DNA from: Collodictyon triciliatum | Lineage: Eukaryota; CRuMs | Assembly: GCA_043381765.1 (NCBI GenBank) | Contig: JBHJMP010000646.1 | Coordinates: 1 to 24,529, forward strand | Length of the DNA: 24,529 nt | Direction of reading: 5' to 3' | In this document: positions 1 through 11,063 of the stretch, piece by piece | Layout of the letters: each line of letters starts with the position of its first letter | Position numbering within the stretch: position 1 is the stretch's first letter | Notes under the pieces: model-generated | What the model was told of the DNA's origin: nothing | Database searches by the model: none | Seen by the model: the letters and a program-made list of their open reading frames with translations, nothing else | Translations under genes and position numbers: made by a program

Positions 1-168
1 TTTTTTTGTTTTTTGTTTTTTGTTTTTTGTTTTTTGTTTTTTGTTTTTTGTTTTTTGTTTTTTGTTTTTTGTTTTTTGTTTTTTGTTTTTCTTTTTTTCT
101 TTTTTTCTTTTTTTCTTTTTTGTTTTTTGTTTTTGTTTTTGTTTTTTGTTTTTTGTTTTTTTGTTTTT
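1..168. repeat. T-rich microsatellite, mainly (TTTTTTG)n
   Basis: The first 168 bases are runs of six or seven T separated by single G, with a few TTTTTTTC units near 90-117. The tract ends in TTTCCTCAACAG, which looks like a 3' splice site at about 177, so it may be the end of an intron of something beginning outside the window. The open frames through it are only low-complexity Phe, Val and Cys and are not coding. Confidence 0.9.
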
Positions 169-429
169 TCCTCAACAGATATAGTAACGGTTTTTCGTGT
201 AGATTTTTGTCATGTACAAAACATACCGCAACTAAGTCACGGTAATTGAGTCTCCGCAATTCTGGTGCGAAACCAAAAACAAAAAATAGCGTTTGTGTCC
301 TCCAACAAGCGGAAGCCACCCGCTTGAGTTTTCCAAAGGGAAATCCGTAAAGCCGAGATGATCACAAGATGATCAGAAGCATTGTCGGGACAAGCTTGTT
401 TATCGTGACACGTTTAGGTCATCACAGCC
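169..429. other. Upstream region of the SRP72 gene, no gene seen
   Basis: There is no convincing coding exon here. It holds a perfect 7-bp inverted repeat (CAAGCGG at 306-312, CCGCTTG at 320-326, 7-nt loop) and a 9-bp direct repeat AGATGATCA at 356-364 and 368-376. It directly precedes the SRP72 start codon and should contain the 5' UTR and promoter. I cannot identify a TATA box or a transcription start. Confidence 0.5.
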
Positions 430-3052
430 ATGAGCAAAAGTTCGGAGAAGCACTTTGTGCTGATCAAGAAGCACATCGACCAAGAGTCCTTTGAAGACGT
501 TGTTTCTCTCTGCAGAAAAAGTTTGAACTAGCCACGAAAGTTGCCATTCTGTCCTTTTTTCCCTTTTTCTCTTTTTTCTTTTTTTCTTTTTTTCTTTTTT
601 TCTTCTCTTCTTCTCTTTTTCTTTTTCTTTTTCTTTTTCTTTTTCTTTTTCTTTTTCTTTTTCTCTTTATTCTCTTTATTCTCTTTATTCTCTTTTTTTT
701 CTCTTTTCTTCTCTTTTTTCTCCTTTTCTTTTTTCTTAATTCTTTTTTGTCTTTTTTCTTCTTCTTCTATTTCATTTTCATATTTCCACGTATATTGACT
801 CTGGTTCTTGTTTTTTGACGCCATAAAAGAATGCTTCACTGATTGAAAGTTGTGCAAAACAAAACAATATAAAATAATTAGTTCTTCAACAAAACGCCAA
901 CGACTCTGAAGCCCTGGAATGCCTCGTGGTTGCGTTGATCAAACTTACGCGCTACGAAGACGCTATCGATGCACTGAACGATAAGCCAGAGTCTGTCCTT
1001 CCGTTCGAAAAAGCATACGCCCTATACCGTTGCAACAGGCTTGAGGAGGCTAGGTTCTTATTCTTGTGAATATGCCATGCCTACTATCAAATGTTTCTTT
1101 TATAAACGGGTTTCTGTCGATCATATGCAAGTATATACATCTGTTGATTTTTTATCCAATATATATATAAACAAGGACTATCGCAAGTGGAATCTATTCA
1201 ACTGATTCAACTCATATCGGTGCGAAATATTTGATTGCCCAAGTTGTAAGTAGCTCGATTTTTTTAAGGCTTATGTAGCATAACTTTGGCATCGATTAGA
1301 CGGGACATTATATTTATTCAATGCTCACTTTCACAAATGACGTACCTCCTTATATATCACTAATGAATGCATGTAGAATTACAGACTCGAAAAGGTCGAT
1401 GAGTCTCTCACAATGTTCCGAGAATATTCTCAGAAGGTATACGCCGCTTTCATCCTTTTCATATTTATAATTGTTTCTGAGTTGTAATGGATATGCTCGT
1501 TTTAATTTTTTTTTAAAAAAAAAAACGTCCAAAATTGCAATTATTGAATGATAGAAAATATTTGTGCCAAAATACAATTTGTGTATGCTTCGGCTTTCTA
1601 ATGATATTCAACATTTTTGTTTTTTCTTAAAAAATAAAAAGGATAATTCTGTGGATATTTACGTCAACTATCTGGCGAGCTTGGTAGCCCATAAACTTCA
1701 CTATCCTTCCGGGCCGAATGTGACTTTATCAAAAGCTGATGTATGTGTCCTATTTAGAATATGATGACCTTCGTAGAGTGTACCGTAACAATATGCCCTT
1801 TATGTAACTATGCGTTTATTTGCTCATGAGAAATCGGTTTTCTCTTATTCAGATTTCCCACTCTTTCGAGTCGGCTTACAACGCTGCATGTTTGTCTCTT
1901 GCATCTGGCAATCTTGTCGAGGCAGAGAGCCGGCTTGCCCTTGCTGAAAGTAAGAATGCACGTGTATATCATTTTTCTCATGTTCTGTGCTAAGAAGCCG
2001 AGGGTGAAAATAATATATGGGATTCATGTTGTTTAAACGCTATAATATAATATAATTATAATCCTAGAAATATGCCGAGACACTTTCCCCGAGCCAGATG
2101 ACGCAGAAGATTTGCAAAATGAATTGGCTGTCATTTTGGTACAACGTGCCTTTCTATTCGAACTTTTGGGACGGCGCAAAGATGCTCTTGAAATATACGA
2201 AAGTGTTCTAAAAACAAAGTGTCCTTTCTAACATTTTTCTTTTTCAAAAAATTACAAAATTATTGGTTATTTCTATTCTATGCTCAATCATTCATTTTCC
2301 TTCATTATTATTTCCTTTTTTTCTTTTAATTTTTTTTTATTTTGAGGCCTTCTGATCTAGCCGTCTTGGCTGTTGCTTCTAATAATATTGCTGCATCACG
2401 AAAGGATGAAGATTTATTTGACTCGTTGAAGAAGACAAAAAGTGCTATTCACGAGGTGCGATATTCAGTTTTTTGAGACTATGACACCAAAACACCATTT
2501 GTTTTCTCCCATTTCAGAATGAGACATATTAGTTGACGGTGGCACATCTTATTTACAGGGTGCATTAGTCAAATTGTTCAACTACCAGAAGCGCACCATT
2601 TTTATGAACCGTGGCTTGATTTTGCTCCTAATGAACAAGGTTTGACCGCAATAATTATTCTCTTGAAGAAAAAAAAAGCTGGATGTACTAGAGGAAATTA
2701 TTTCATGATTCAGGACTTTATTATCGAACCAACACATAGGGTGAGCAATGCCGTGAGACAATTTCGATACTTTCAGAGAAGTTGCTTGACCATGAATCCT
2801 CGACCCTTCTGACAGGTGCGAAATCTGTATCAATTAATGCGCCACCCGATTTAAGATAACAATTTTTGTTGTCTAATTATCACTCACCATTTTTCATATC
2901 GTCAAATCGGTAAAGCATCCCTGTATTTCCATGAAAAGAAATTTGATGCGTGTGAAGCCGCTTTCAAGGTATGGCACACGAGATTTTCTAACCTCGTGCG
3001 CTCCGTATCACAAGTCTACATATTGTGACTTATACACATGTATTCACTGTCT

Positions 3053-3129
<77 letters not shown>

Positions 3130-5148
3130 GAATATTTGTCGAAAAATAACGAAGCCACCAATATTCAACTCGCATTAGCTCAATTCTATATCTGCCAGGT
3201 TAGAATTTTTATGTAATTTGCTTACCAATGTAAACACATACGCCTTCATATCCATTTGAAATGTGCTATAATTCACTATACTAAAGACGGGAGAAATTAG
3301 AAAAACTACACTGCTGCAGCGGAGGTTATATCATCCCTACCAATTCAACTGCAATCGCGACCTGCCTTTGTCTCGACACAACTGGGGTAATCTTCAAACT
3401 TTCTGCATGAGTTTTCTTTTATAAAACAAGCAATTTTCTCACATTTTGCTATGATGCATTCTTATCATCCGGATAACCCCAAGGCTTTATGAGAAGAGTG
3501 GCCGACTGGATGAAGCCAACGCTTTTATTGACCGCATAGTAGCCGCACAGGGAAATACAGTATGAACTTGACGATTTAATCGAAAGAAGGAGGGAAATAG
3601 TCAACCTTGATACCACCGTTTTAAACTATTACTGGATACATGAATAAGAATCAAACAGGCATTAATAATGTGTATTTATTAATTATTAAATCAGGTGTCT
3701 CAAGCATCAAAATCTATTCTGGAAACGGCAGCTACTTTTAAAATACAACAAATAAAGTAATATTATGTTTTATTGTAAATACAATCGACTTGGGTGCTAT
3801 TTGGTGATCCTATCCTAACAAGAACATATATGTCAATTAGGTCAACTGATGCCATAGGAATTCTCCAAAGCCTTGTCCAGCAATATCCACACGAAAAGAA
3901 ATAGTAAATATAGCAGTTTGCCATTTTAAAATGATCGTGCCTGAAAACTACGAAAATTTCTCAAACAAATAATCTTCATAGTAATAATTATAATTATAAT
4001 TATCGTGCACAGTATCGCTCAGCTCGTCTCAGTTATGTCTGCTATTGACCCTGATGGAACGGAAAAGTTTGCTGTTACTCTTTCAATATCATATTAAATG
4101 TCATTATTTTATATCAACTATTTCTTAATAATTCAGATATGCATCGCAACTTCCAACCATCACTCCGTTGTCTGAGAAGGACGCTCTTGGACTCGAGGAT
4201 ATTTCCACTCTCAGGTTCCTACTGTAGCATAGAAGCCATCAGCCACTTTAATTGCATTAAATGTAACCACGTCCCATGCAAGTCCATATTCTTTTTCATC
4301 TCTTTATTCGTGCATAGCTCCTCAATCTCCCAGTCATCCGCCACCAATGTCGCTTCTCCAACAGACAAATCTGGGTCAGTATATCACATACTCATATTTG
4401 CATCCGGACTCGAATTTATTTTTTATCTTCCATTTTTTCAATTGCGTCAAAATACAAATTGACTACATGCGTGTGTATAACTTTTTCTTTTCTTTTTCAT
4501 CTCGTCTATTCTTAGGAAAAAGAGGGCATCAGAGGCCGATGAGAAAGAAAAGAAGAAAAAGAAGAAAAAACGCAAAGCTCCTCTTCCAAAGAACTACGAC
4601 CCGAATGTGCAACCCGACCCAGAAAGATGGTTGCCCAAGAAGCAGCGAACCAACTTCAAGAAAGGTACTCTGCCACCCAACTTCCATGAAACCTTTTTGT
4701 CATGTTTTTTCTCTTTTCTTTTCTTTTCTTTTTGCCTCGAATATTTCCCTCGCCCAAGACACAATTTGAACTCATCTGACACATCTGCAGGGAAAAAGAA
4801 GCCATCTGCCAATGCCTCATTGAAAGGAACCCAAGGCGGAACCTCCGGGGAATCGATGCAAATTCTTCCAGAGACGTAATGAACTCTTTTATGCACTCTT
4901 ACCTCCAAGAACGTGTAAACCTTTTTTTTTCTTTTCCTGGCATCTACATTCTTTCACTGATTACTACCTCGCCGAGCGTCCCAAAAACAAGAAGGAAGAA
5001 AAACCGAAGGGAGAGGATATATGAATATTTGTACTAAAATAAAAAATGAAAAATGAAAACTAAACCCAGGCCGAATCCCGCACCTGCTCCGTTGGCACCG
5101 CCGAAAGGAAAGCAAAAAGGCGCGACAGGAAAGAAAGGGCGTCGCTAA
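430..5148 (+). CDS. SRP72: Signal recognition particle subunit SRP72 (22 exons)
   Basis: SRP72 pairs with SRP68 on the SRP RNA in the cytosol and serves co-translational targeting to the ER. Exons: 430-520, 882-1053, 1176-1245, 1377-1436, 1642-1740, 1853-1949, 2068-2218, 2347-2455, 2559-2639, 2740-2815, 2916-2968, 3130-3198, 3301-3386, 3484-3559, 3695-3756, 3841-3903, 4013-4066, 4137-4214, 4318-4374, 4516-4664, 4791-4875, 5070-5148. They total 1917 bp, giving 638 residues, close to the roughly 670 of animal SRP72, and all phases chain. Visible family landmarks are LPFEKAYALYR in exon 2, a TPR-like helical repeat body to about residue 510, KPSDLAVLAVASNN in exon 8, a lysine-rich stretch (545-555), then LPKNYDP (558-564) and PDPERWLP (568-575), the RNA-binding signature. 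KGTQGG and a basic tail ending GKKGRR follow. The start ATG is the first in frame. The exon 17/18 junction (donor GTTTGC) was chosen because it restores the family reading. Introns 1 and 11 carry long T-rich tracts. Confidence 0.96.
556..760. repeat. Pyrimidine microsatellite in SRP72 intron 1
   Basis: The tract consists of TTTTTTTC, CTTTTT and CTCTTTATT units, T- and C-rich on the coding strand of SRP72. It fills most of the first intron (521-881). The lysine- and glutamate-rich open frame on the other strand is a by-product of the repeat. Confidence 0.9.
3054..3127. repeat. Poly-T tract (74 T) at the 3' end of SRP72 intron 11
   Basis: An uninterrupted T run ends directly in the acceptor AG at 3128-3129, so it serves in place as the polypyrimidine tract for exon 12. 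Its exact length is uncertain because homopolymers of this size are poorly sequenced. Confidence 0.95.
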
Positions 5149-5534
5149 ATGACTCTAAACGAAAAGAACAGAAAAAAAAAACTTAGTGACCATGAAAGTG
5201 GGGTTGGGTAGAAGCCGCCAGTCTCCTCGCCCAACGAAAAATCAAGTTTTCCTTCCGAAATAAAAAAGAAACAGCATATTTTTTCCCCCTTTATTCGATT
5301 CAAAGAAAAAAGAAACAGCATATAAAATACCCTGACTTACTATTAAATGAGCGAATATTGCCTTTACTAATTCTCATCAAACTACCTTGTAATCATCGCA
5401 TTTGTACACATCACCCATCGCAAGGTCGCGCCATCAAAATAGAGAAAAAGGAAAGAGAGAGGAAGAAAAGAAGAAAAGGAAAAGCAAAGGCACCATTATG
5501 AATCCTCTTTTTCTTTTTCTTTTTATCTCTTACT
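5149..5534. other. Convergent intergenic region, SRP72 / LRR-Sel1 gene
   Basis: This is 386 bp between two facing stop codons. It contains an AATAAA on the plus strand (5259-5264, about 110 bp after the SRP72 stop), a small element with direct repeats (5262-5323), and purine-rich then pyrimidine-rich low-complexity sequence (5440-5530). No coding exon is seen. Confidence 0.7.
5262..5323 (-). mobile_element. Mini-element copy A with 18-bp target-site-like repeats
   Basis: An 18-bp sequence, AAAAAAGAAACAGCATAT, occurs at 5262-5279 and again, identical, at 5306-5323. Between them lie 26 bp which on the minus strand read CTTTGAATCGAATAAAGG, then GGG, then five A. The same core occurs twice more in the window with different flanking repeats. 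An A-tail plus long direct repeats is what target-primed retroposition leaves. The perfect flanking repeats suggest this is the youngest copy. The AATAAA lies on the strand of the gene ending at 5535. Confidence 0.6.
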
Positions 5535-8053
5535 TTAATCCACCAGGCGAATAGTTCGTCGTCTGTTTATTAGTACCTGTATAAGCAAAGTGCAAACCCC
5601 CCAAACAAGACAAAGAAGGTAATATGAAAGCCAACGCACACGCATTCCAACCAAAGCACGCAACCAACGCGCCCGTCAAGATAATCCATTCCATAGATAT
5701 CACGACACCAAAGACACATCCACAACACGGCCATGTGCGTACACCTCAGCAGCCTCATACGCCAGCGAATACCAGCGGGCAGCCTCGACTGCATCCTTTG
5801 CAACACCGATGCCGTTCTCATAGCACCAACCCAAGTGGAAGTACGCACACGGATGTCTCTGTTTCGCCGCCGAAAAGTACCACTTTGTGCAGTCCGCTTT
5901 GTGGTTTGCGTCGGGCAAACGGCCGAGCTTCTCGCCGAGCCTACCAAGCGCAATCTGGCTCGCTGCATGTCCCTGAGAAGCTGCCTTTTGGTACAACGCC
6001 ATTGCGGCATCGGCATTTGATGCAACGCCGACTCCTTTCTCGTGCAGATACGCAAGCGCATATTGCGCCGTCACATGCCCGCTCAGGGCCGCCTTTTCAT
6101 ACCACTTTGCAGCCTCCGGGTAGTTGGCTGGCCCACAGTGTCCTCGTTCGAGTTGAGATGCAAGCAAGAACTGCGCCTCAGCGTGTCCTTTTGATGCAGC
6201 TGAAAGGAACCATGCATGTGGATCTGTTGTGTTTGGCGGCGGGCTTTTTCCGTGGGGGTACCCTGTCGTGTTCGGCTGCGTTGCAGTTGTTGCCGCGCTT
6301 TGTTTTGATGCTGCTTTTGCATGATATGCCTCTTGGATTGGTTCCGTCGGCGAGCAGGAGAGTGGTTGGGATTGGCCCCGGATGTGATTCGACTTTTTGA
6401 AGACTCCATCTCGGCAGCATATACCCAGGTGAAATTGTGCATCGCAATGGCCTTGTTGGGCAGCAAGAAGAAACCAACGCCATCGCTCCGATTGGTCCGG
6501 CTCTGCAGCAACAAATGTCTCGTACATGCCCAGGAGATTCATGCATTCGCGTGTTCTGCCCGGGTCACTGTCTCGGCTGGTCAGGCGATACAAAAAGTCT
6601 CGTCCGGTCGTTTGGCTCTCTGGTGGGCACTCGCGTGCTCTTTGGATTAGATTAAAAGGATGCAACTCTTCTTTATGGCCCAAGGAGGCCAAAACATTCG
6701 GGATTTGGCCAAGCAACGAACGGAGCCCAAGGAGGCACGGAACATGGACCGGGTCAGCTTCCAGGCACGATGCAAAGTAAAGCACAGCTTTACTGAACGA
6801 CAGCACAGAGCACTCGTGAATACCCCGGATGAATGCTCGTTGGTGAGTTGGCTGGGAGAGATAGAACAACAGAAATGACGTGTCTTCAATAAACTCTAAT
6901 GGTGGCTCTACTAGTGGGTTTGCTTGCAATACTAGCTTTTGCAGATTGCGAATGGAGCAGATTGCTTCGGGTACAGTAGTCAAGTGGTTGTGGTTCATCA
7001 CAAAAGAACGAAGCGACATCAAGTTGGACACGGTCTTAGGGATGCTTGATATTTGGTTGTTGGATGCATCTAGGTAAACTAGTTGCTTTAGAGTCTCAAA
7101 AGATGGGGATGGAAGTAATTCTATCAACTTATTGCTTTGAATTTGCAGTCTCGTCAGATTGGAAAGGAGTGTGACCGAGGTTGGCAGTGTTGCAAGCCCT
7201 TTACGAGATAAATCGAGTTCAGCGGATTCAGATGCAATCGAGGAAGATACCTCACTTTGTCCAGTGGACTCGCTATGGCGGATTGTACAAAGATATGATA
7301 GAATCTCTTTGGTCGCATCACGAACCATGTCAATAGATGGCGAATCATCTGAAAAAAAGGGTTCTGTGGATTCACTTCTTGTAGGTCCTTTTCCTTCAAC
7401 ATTTACATCCAGTGGTGTTTTGGTCAGGCTATTTGCACCACTTTTGCTTCCTCTTCCATGCCGCCTACCACCAGGCTTCGATAAAGCATCTACACAAGCC
7501 ATGTGTCGTCCATCTAGATACAATTCTTCCATGTTTGTCAGTTGAACCAATATAGTCGGCAATGATTGAATTGGATTCTCCCTTATATCCAGCACACGAA
7601 TGTTTGTAAGCTCTGCTATGTATGTCGGTAGGTATGAGAGTCTATTATTCCTTAGAATCAACCGAGTAAGACATGTCAAAGCTGTGATTTGAGGCGGTAT
7701 GATTTCAATACCCAGTTGGGATAAATCCAAGGAGTCTTGCTGCAGCCTGGCTGCTCGCTTTAATTTAGGTAGAAGCTCACTGGGATATTTCGATGGATCA
7801 CATTCAGTAGAATCCGTGGGCGATTTAAAAGATGTCTCCTTGCTGCGTATTCTATCGGTAGCTCGTTGATTTGGTGTACTTGTGGAACCCATTGAAAAAC
7901 TGGTGTCTATTGTTTCTGGTGAATTTTTTGAATCATTGATAGTGGTTGGGGTGATGCGGGTATTGGGATTGCTCTCTTTTCTTTTTCCTGATTGGCCATC
8001 TAGACTTGCAAGTTGTAGGTTTGTCTGCCCCGTGGCTATTCGGTTTTCTTCAT
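5535..8053 (-). CDS. LRR and Sel1-repeat protein region, probably the C-terminal half of the kinase-like gene
   Basis: The main exon runs from about 8053 down to 5745 and the last exon is 5535-5576 (intron 5577-5744, ending VLINRRRTIRLVD). Counting from the internal Met at 7892, leucine-rich repeats occupy residues 54-127 and 224-330 (for example LTRLILRNNRLSYLP), separated by a Ser/Gly-rich linker. Five or six Sel1/TPR-like repeats follow (469-716), with signatures such as GHCDAQFHLG, YPEAAKWYEKAALSGH and AKDAVEAARWYSLA. Both repeat types are protein-interaction scaffolds, and Sel1 repeats are common in adaptors of signalling pathways. The frame stays open upstream of 7892 without a Met, to an acceptor AG at 8054-8055 whose use joins in frame to the kinase exon ending at 8323. 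A separate gene with a tiny first exon (MIET then donor GTAAAA in the 8120-8170 stretch) is the alternative. The Sel1 part is GC-richer than its surroundings. Confidence 0.9.
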
Positions 8054-8322
8054 CTATCCATTGAACCTATATGCGGTTGGAAACACAGAAAATCATTAGT
8101 CATCCAATTACATTTTCATGCGTAATAATTTATTTTATTTTATTTTTACCAGTTTCGATCATGAAACGAGGTTATCCCAAGGTGATATTATGGGCCAGTT
8201 GAGATCATGTAAAAAAAAATGAAATGTAATTAGAAATAAGTTAATTTAAAGCGAAATGTCATTTTTAATGGGATTGTTAGTTATTTTGAGCTTAAGGAAT
8301 ATTGCATGTTTGAGGAACATAC

Positions 8323-11063
8323 AATCTCGTGATGGGTTCATATATTTTTGGATGTTCATGAAACTGTTCGATACACTCGGCATCGTAGGTCTTAAATTGG
8401 CCTCATGTTCCCAGCATGTAGTCATGACGACATAGAATTCTTTTGGTAAACGGGGGTCCATTGATATTTGTAGTCTTTCCTTTCCCCTTACATGGGTAAT
8501 GATGGAACTGGCATCCATTCCAGAAAATGGGTCCTGTATCGATTATTCTTGTGATGTATAGATAATAAACATGCCGTAATATAGGGTAACTTTTATTAGA
8601 ATCATATTAAATAATGGGGAGACCTGGCGGTGGGATACTTCCCACATGAGAATCCCAAAGCTATAGACGTCATTCGATGGATGCGGGTCATTTTCCGAGG
8701 CATTGTTTAAAAGTTCTGGTGCGGTGTAAGAGACCATCACATTTGGCTGTGTTCCTCTGTTTCTACATGCATGTTCGCGGGTGATTGCAGAGGAACATAT
8801 ATCTGTCACTTTTGCCTGTGATAAATATGCGTGTTATCCAATTTATTTACACCATGCATCACTAAATCCCCACCTGTCAATCACAATCGGCTGGGTCACA
8901 TAGNNNNNNNNNNNNNNNNNNNNNNNNNNNNNNNNNNNNNNNNNNNNNNNNNNNNNNNNNNNNNNNNNNNNNNNNNNNNNNNNNNNNNNNNNNNNNNNNN
9001 NNNNNNNNNNNNNNNNNNNNNNNNNNNNNNNNNNNNNNNNNNNNNNNNNNNNNNNNNNNNNNNNNNNNNNNNNNNNNNNNNNNNNNNNNNNNNNNNNNNN
9101 NNNNNNNNNNNNNNNNNNNNNNNNNNNNNNNNNNNNNNNNNNNNNNNNNNNNNNNNNNNNNNNNNNNNNNNNNNNNNNNNNNNNNNNNNNNNNNNNNNNN
9201 NNNNNNNNNNNNNNNNNNNNNNNNNNNNNNNNNNNNNNNNNNNNNNNNNNNNNNNNNNNNNNNNNNNNNNNNNNNNNNNNNNNNNNNNNNNNNNNNNNNN
9301 NNNNNNNNNNNNNNNNNNNTCCCTTGGAAAGCCATTCTACTACCAATGACACATGTGCATTGCCGATAGAATATCCATGCAGCATCGTTATATTTGGATG
9401 GCTCAAGTCACCCCAAATCTTTATAATAAGTAAATATGAGTTCGAACAAAACTGTTATCCCTGCGCTTTGTGATAGAATACAACGTGCGACATGTGAGTA
9501 TTGGTATATATGAAAAAAAGTTCTAATCCGACTAGCACAAACCTCTAACCCACGTAGAAGTTGATTTATCACATTGGATGGCAAACCTGTTGTTTTCACT
9601 TTTTTAACAGAGACATGATTCCTTCTAAATTGACCATGAAATATCGATGAATTTGGAGAGTCTCGAACCTTTTTTTAAAATATATATATAAGCCCTCATT
9701 AGCCACAAACGGATAATTTATGTATAGATTTAGTGACTATATTCCCTACGGTAAAAAAAAAAAACCTATATCTAATGTGATATCGCAGAATTCAAATGAA
9801 AAAGGAATGTGTAAATACTTTTTCCATAATGAAAATCTCAGAGAAAGATATTTGTAGCGTTTTGTTTGTGGTGGTTTGGCTCGTGCCAAAGGGTTTTTTT
9901 TCGGTAGATAATTGTTCTTCAACCTTAATGTGTACACATATATTTTAAAAAAATAGTTATTGAAATATGTAGGCCAGTTCATTATTTTGTTCAAAATGAA
10001 TAAAGTGAGGATAACTATAGTTGCAATAATTTGAAAGGATGGATGACACCACCTGAAGCTTTAGCGCTTGGAATTTCTGCACATAAGGATTTTGAGGTAA
10101 AGCTGTAGTTGCACATAGCTGTTGATGCACTTCGTGAAGAGAGAGACTACCATCAAATCTGCTTTTTGTTATCTTGAATAACGCCGCAATTGAGAGTCAA
10201 GTGAGTCGAAGGACTCATAAATAGAGAGGGGAAAATGATTGAGTCCAATAAGAAATACCTGGTATGCCAACCGGGTGATCAGCTCCAGAACGACAGATTG
10301 GTCTCTTCTTAAAAGATCATCATTCAAATCCTGCCTTTGATTATCCTTTTCCATGTATAGTTAATCTTTGAGATAAATTATGCTTTTTGGACACTAGTAT
10401 AGTGACTATTGTGGCAATATTCCATATTAATCAAGAATGGGTTTATTGTGGATGTGAGGTGACTAACCTCAAGGACAATCCCAATTCTTAGAGATAACTG
10501 TAGTTCGATGATGGACCTCCTTGCTGTGGTGAAAAAAGACACATCATCTCCGTATTGAAGACATCTTGCTATCCATTTAGTGCCAGAAAACTGAATCCCC
10601 ACAGATGCAATTCCGTCCAACAGAGAATGCAGAAGTCGAAATCCAGAGACAATACTTCCAATATTTTTCTGGTCTCCGTCATCAAAAGAAGCCTTGCCTT
10701 GGTAAGTTGCCTTTATCATCACGTCCAATTCCTATTAAAATAATAAAAATAATGATAATAATTCCTTGAAACCATAAGACCAAGGTCGGTCTCATGTAAA
10801 TGGATGAGGGGGATCTATAAAGACTATACAGCATGATGAATTAAAGCTCCATCGGCATTTGGCTAATTAGATCAAAAAAATCAGGGCTACGGGCTTTGCC
10901 CAGAAAGAACAGAGAGAAAGTTATATATATGAAGGAAAGAAAGAGAGCAAATGACCTGCACCCTCGCAACTAAATCACGGCATCTCCACGGGTGCATCAC
11001 AGCATTCAAAAGAGCGTCAGTTGCAGATGTTGTAGCGTTTAATGCTTTGTGGACAGCATCCAT
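8323..11063 (-). CDS. MLKL-like helical domain plus degenerate kinase domain (interrupted by a gap)
   Basis: Exons on the minus strand: 10962-11063, 10468-10731, 10259-10345, 10053-10172, 9543-9668, 9418 into the gap, gap to about 8900, 8624-8815, 8323-8533. Residues 1-150 resemble the helical N-terminal domain of MLKL and related plant and fungal proteins: RCRDLVAREL, then KWIARCLQYGDDVSFF, then IELQLSLRIGIVLE and DLNDDLLRRD. The kinase part starts near residue 192. It has a beta-3 lysine (VSVKK, about 213), HPNI and VVEWLSKG before the gap, and afterwards TDICSSA where DFG is expected, TAPELL, DVYSFGILMWEV and CWEHEANLRPTM. The glycine loop position reads RDSPNSSIF with no glycine. The catalytic loop lies in or beside the gap and cannot be judged. 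Glycine loop and DFG degeneracy suggest a pseudokinase. Start: first ATG after an in-frame TGA. The last phase (1) joins in frame to the LRR exon at 8053. Confidence 0.82.
8904..9319. other. Assembly gap (416 N) inside the kinase domain
   Basis: This run of N removes the hinge-to-catalytic-loop part of the kinase domain. The exon right after it on the minus strand ends at one of three possible donors (GTGACC, GTGATT or GTGGGG, between 8898 and 8873). Only the first two keep phase with the next exon. Confidence 0.99.

Noticed and set aside
3054-3127. Poly-T and poly-A runs as retroposon tails
   Set aside because: No direct repeats flank this run and it ends in a functional acceptor AG. It is better explained as an expanded polypyrimidine tract.
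5624-6400. 258-codon open frame on the plus strand, with other long frames around it
   Set aside because: It is antisense to the Sel1 repeats, whose protein clearly matches a family. The plus-strand translation has biased composition (Pro, His, Arg) and resembles nothing.
8877-8903. Catalytic-loop Asn replaced by Pro (YVTQPIVID) as proof of a pseudokinase
   Set aside because: That reading requires the donor GTGGGG, whose phase does not fit the next exon. The in-phase donors GTGACC and GTGATT remove or shorten the segment, so the loop cannot be read.
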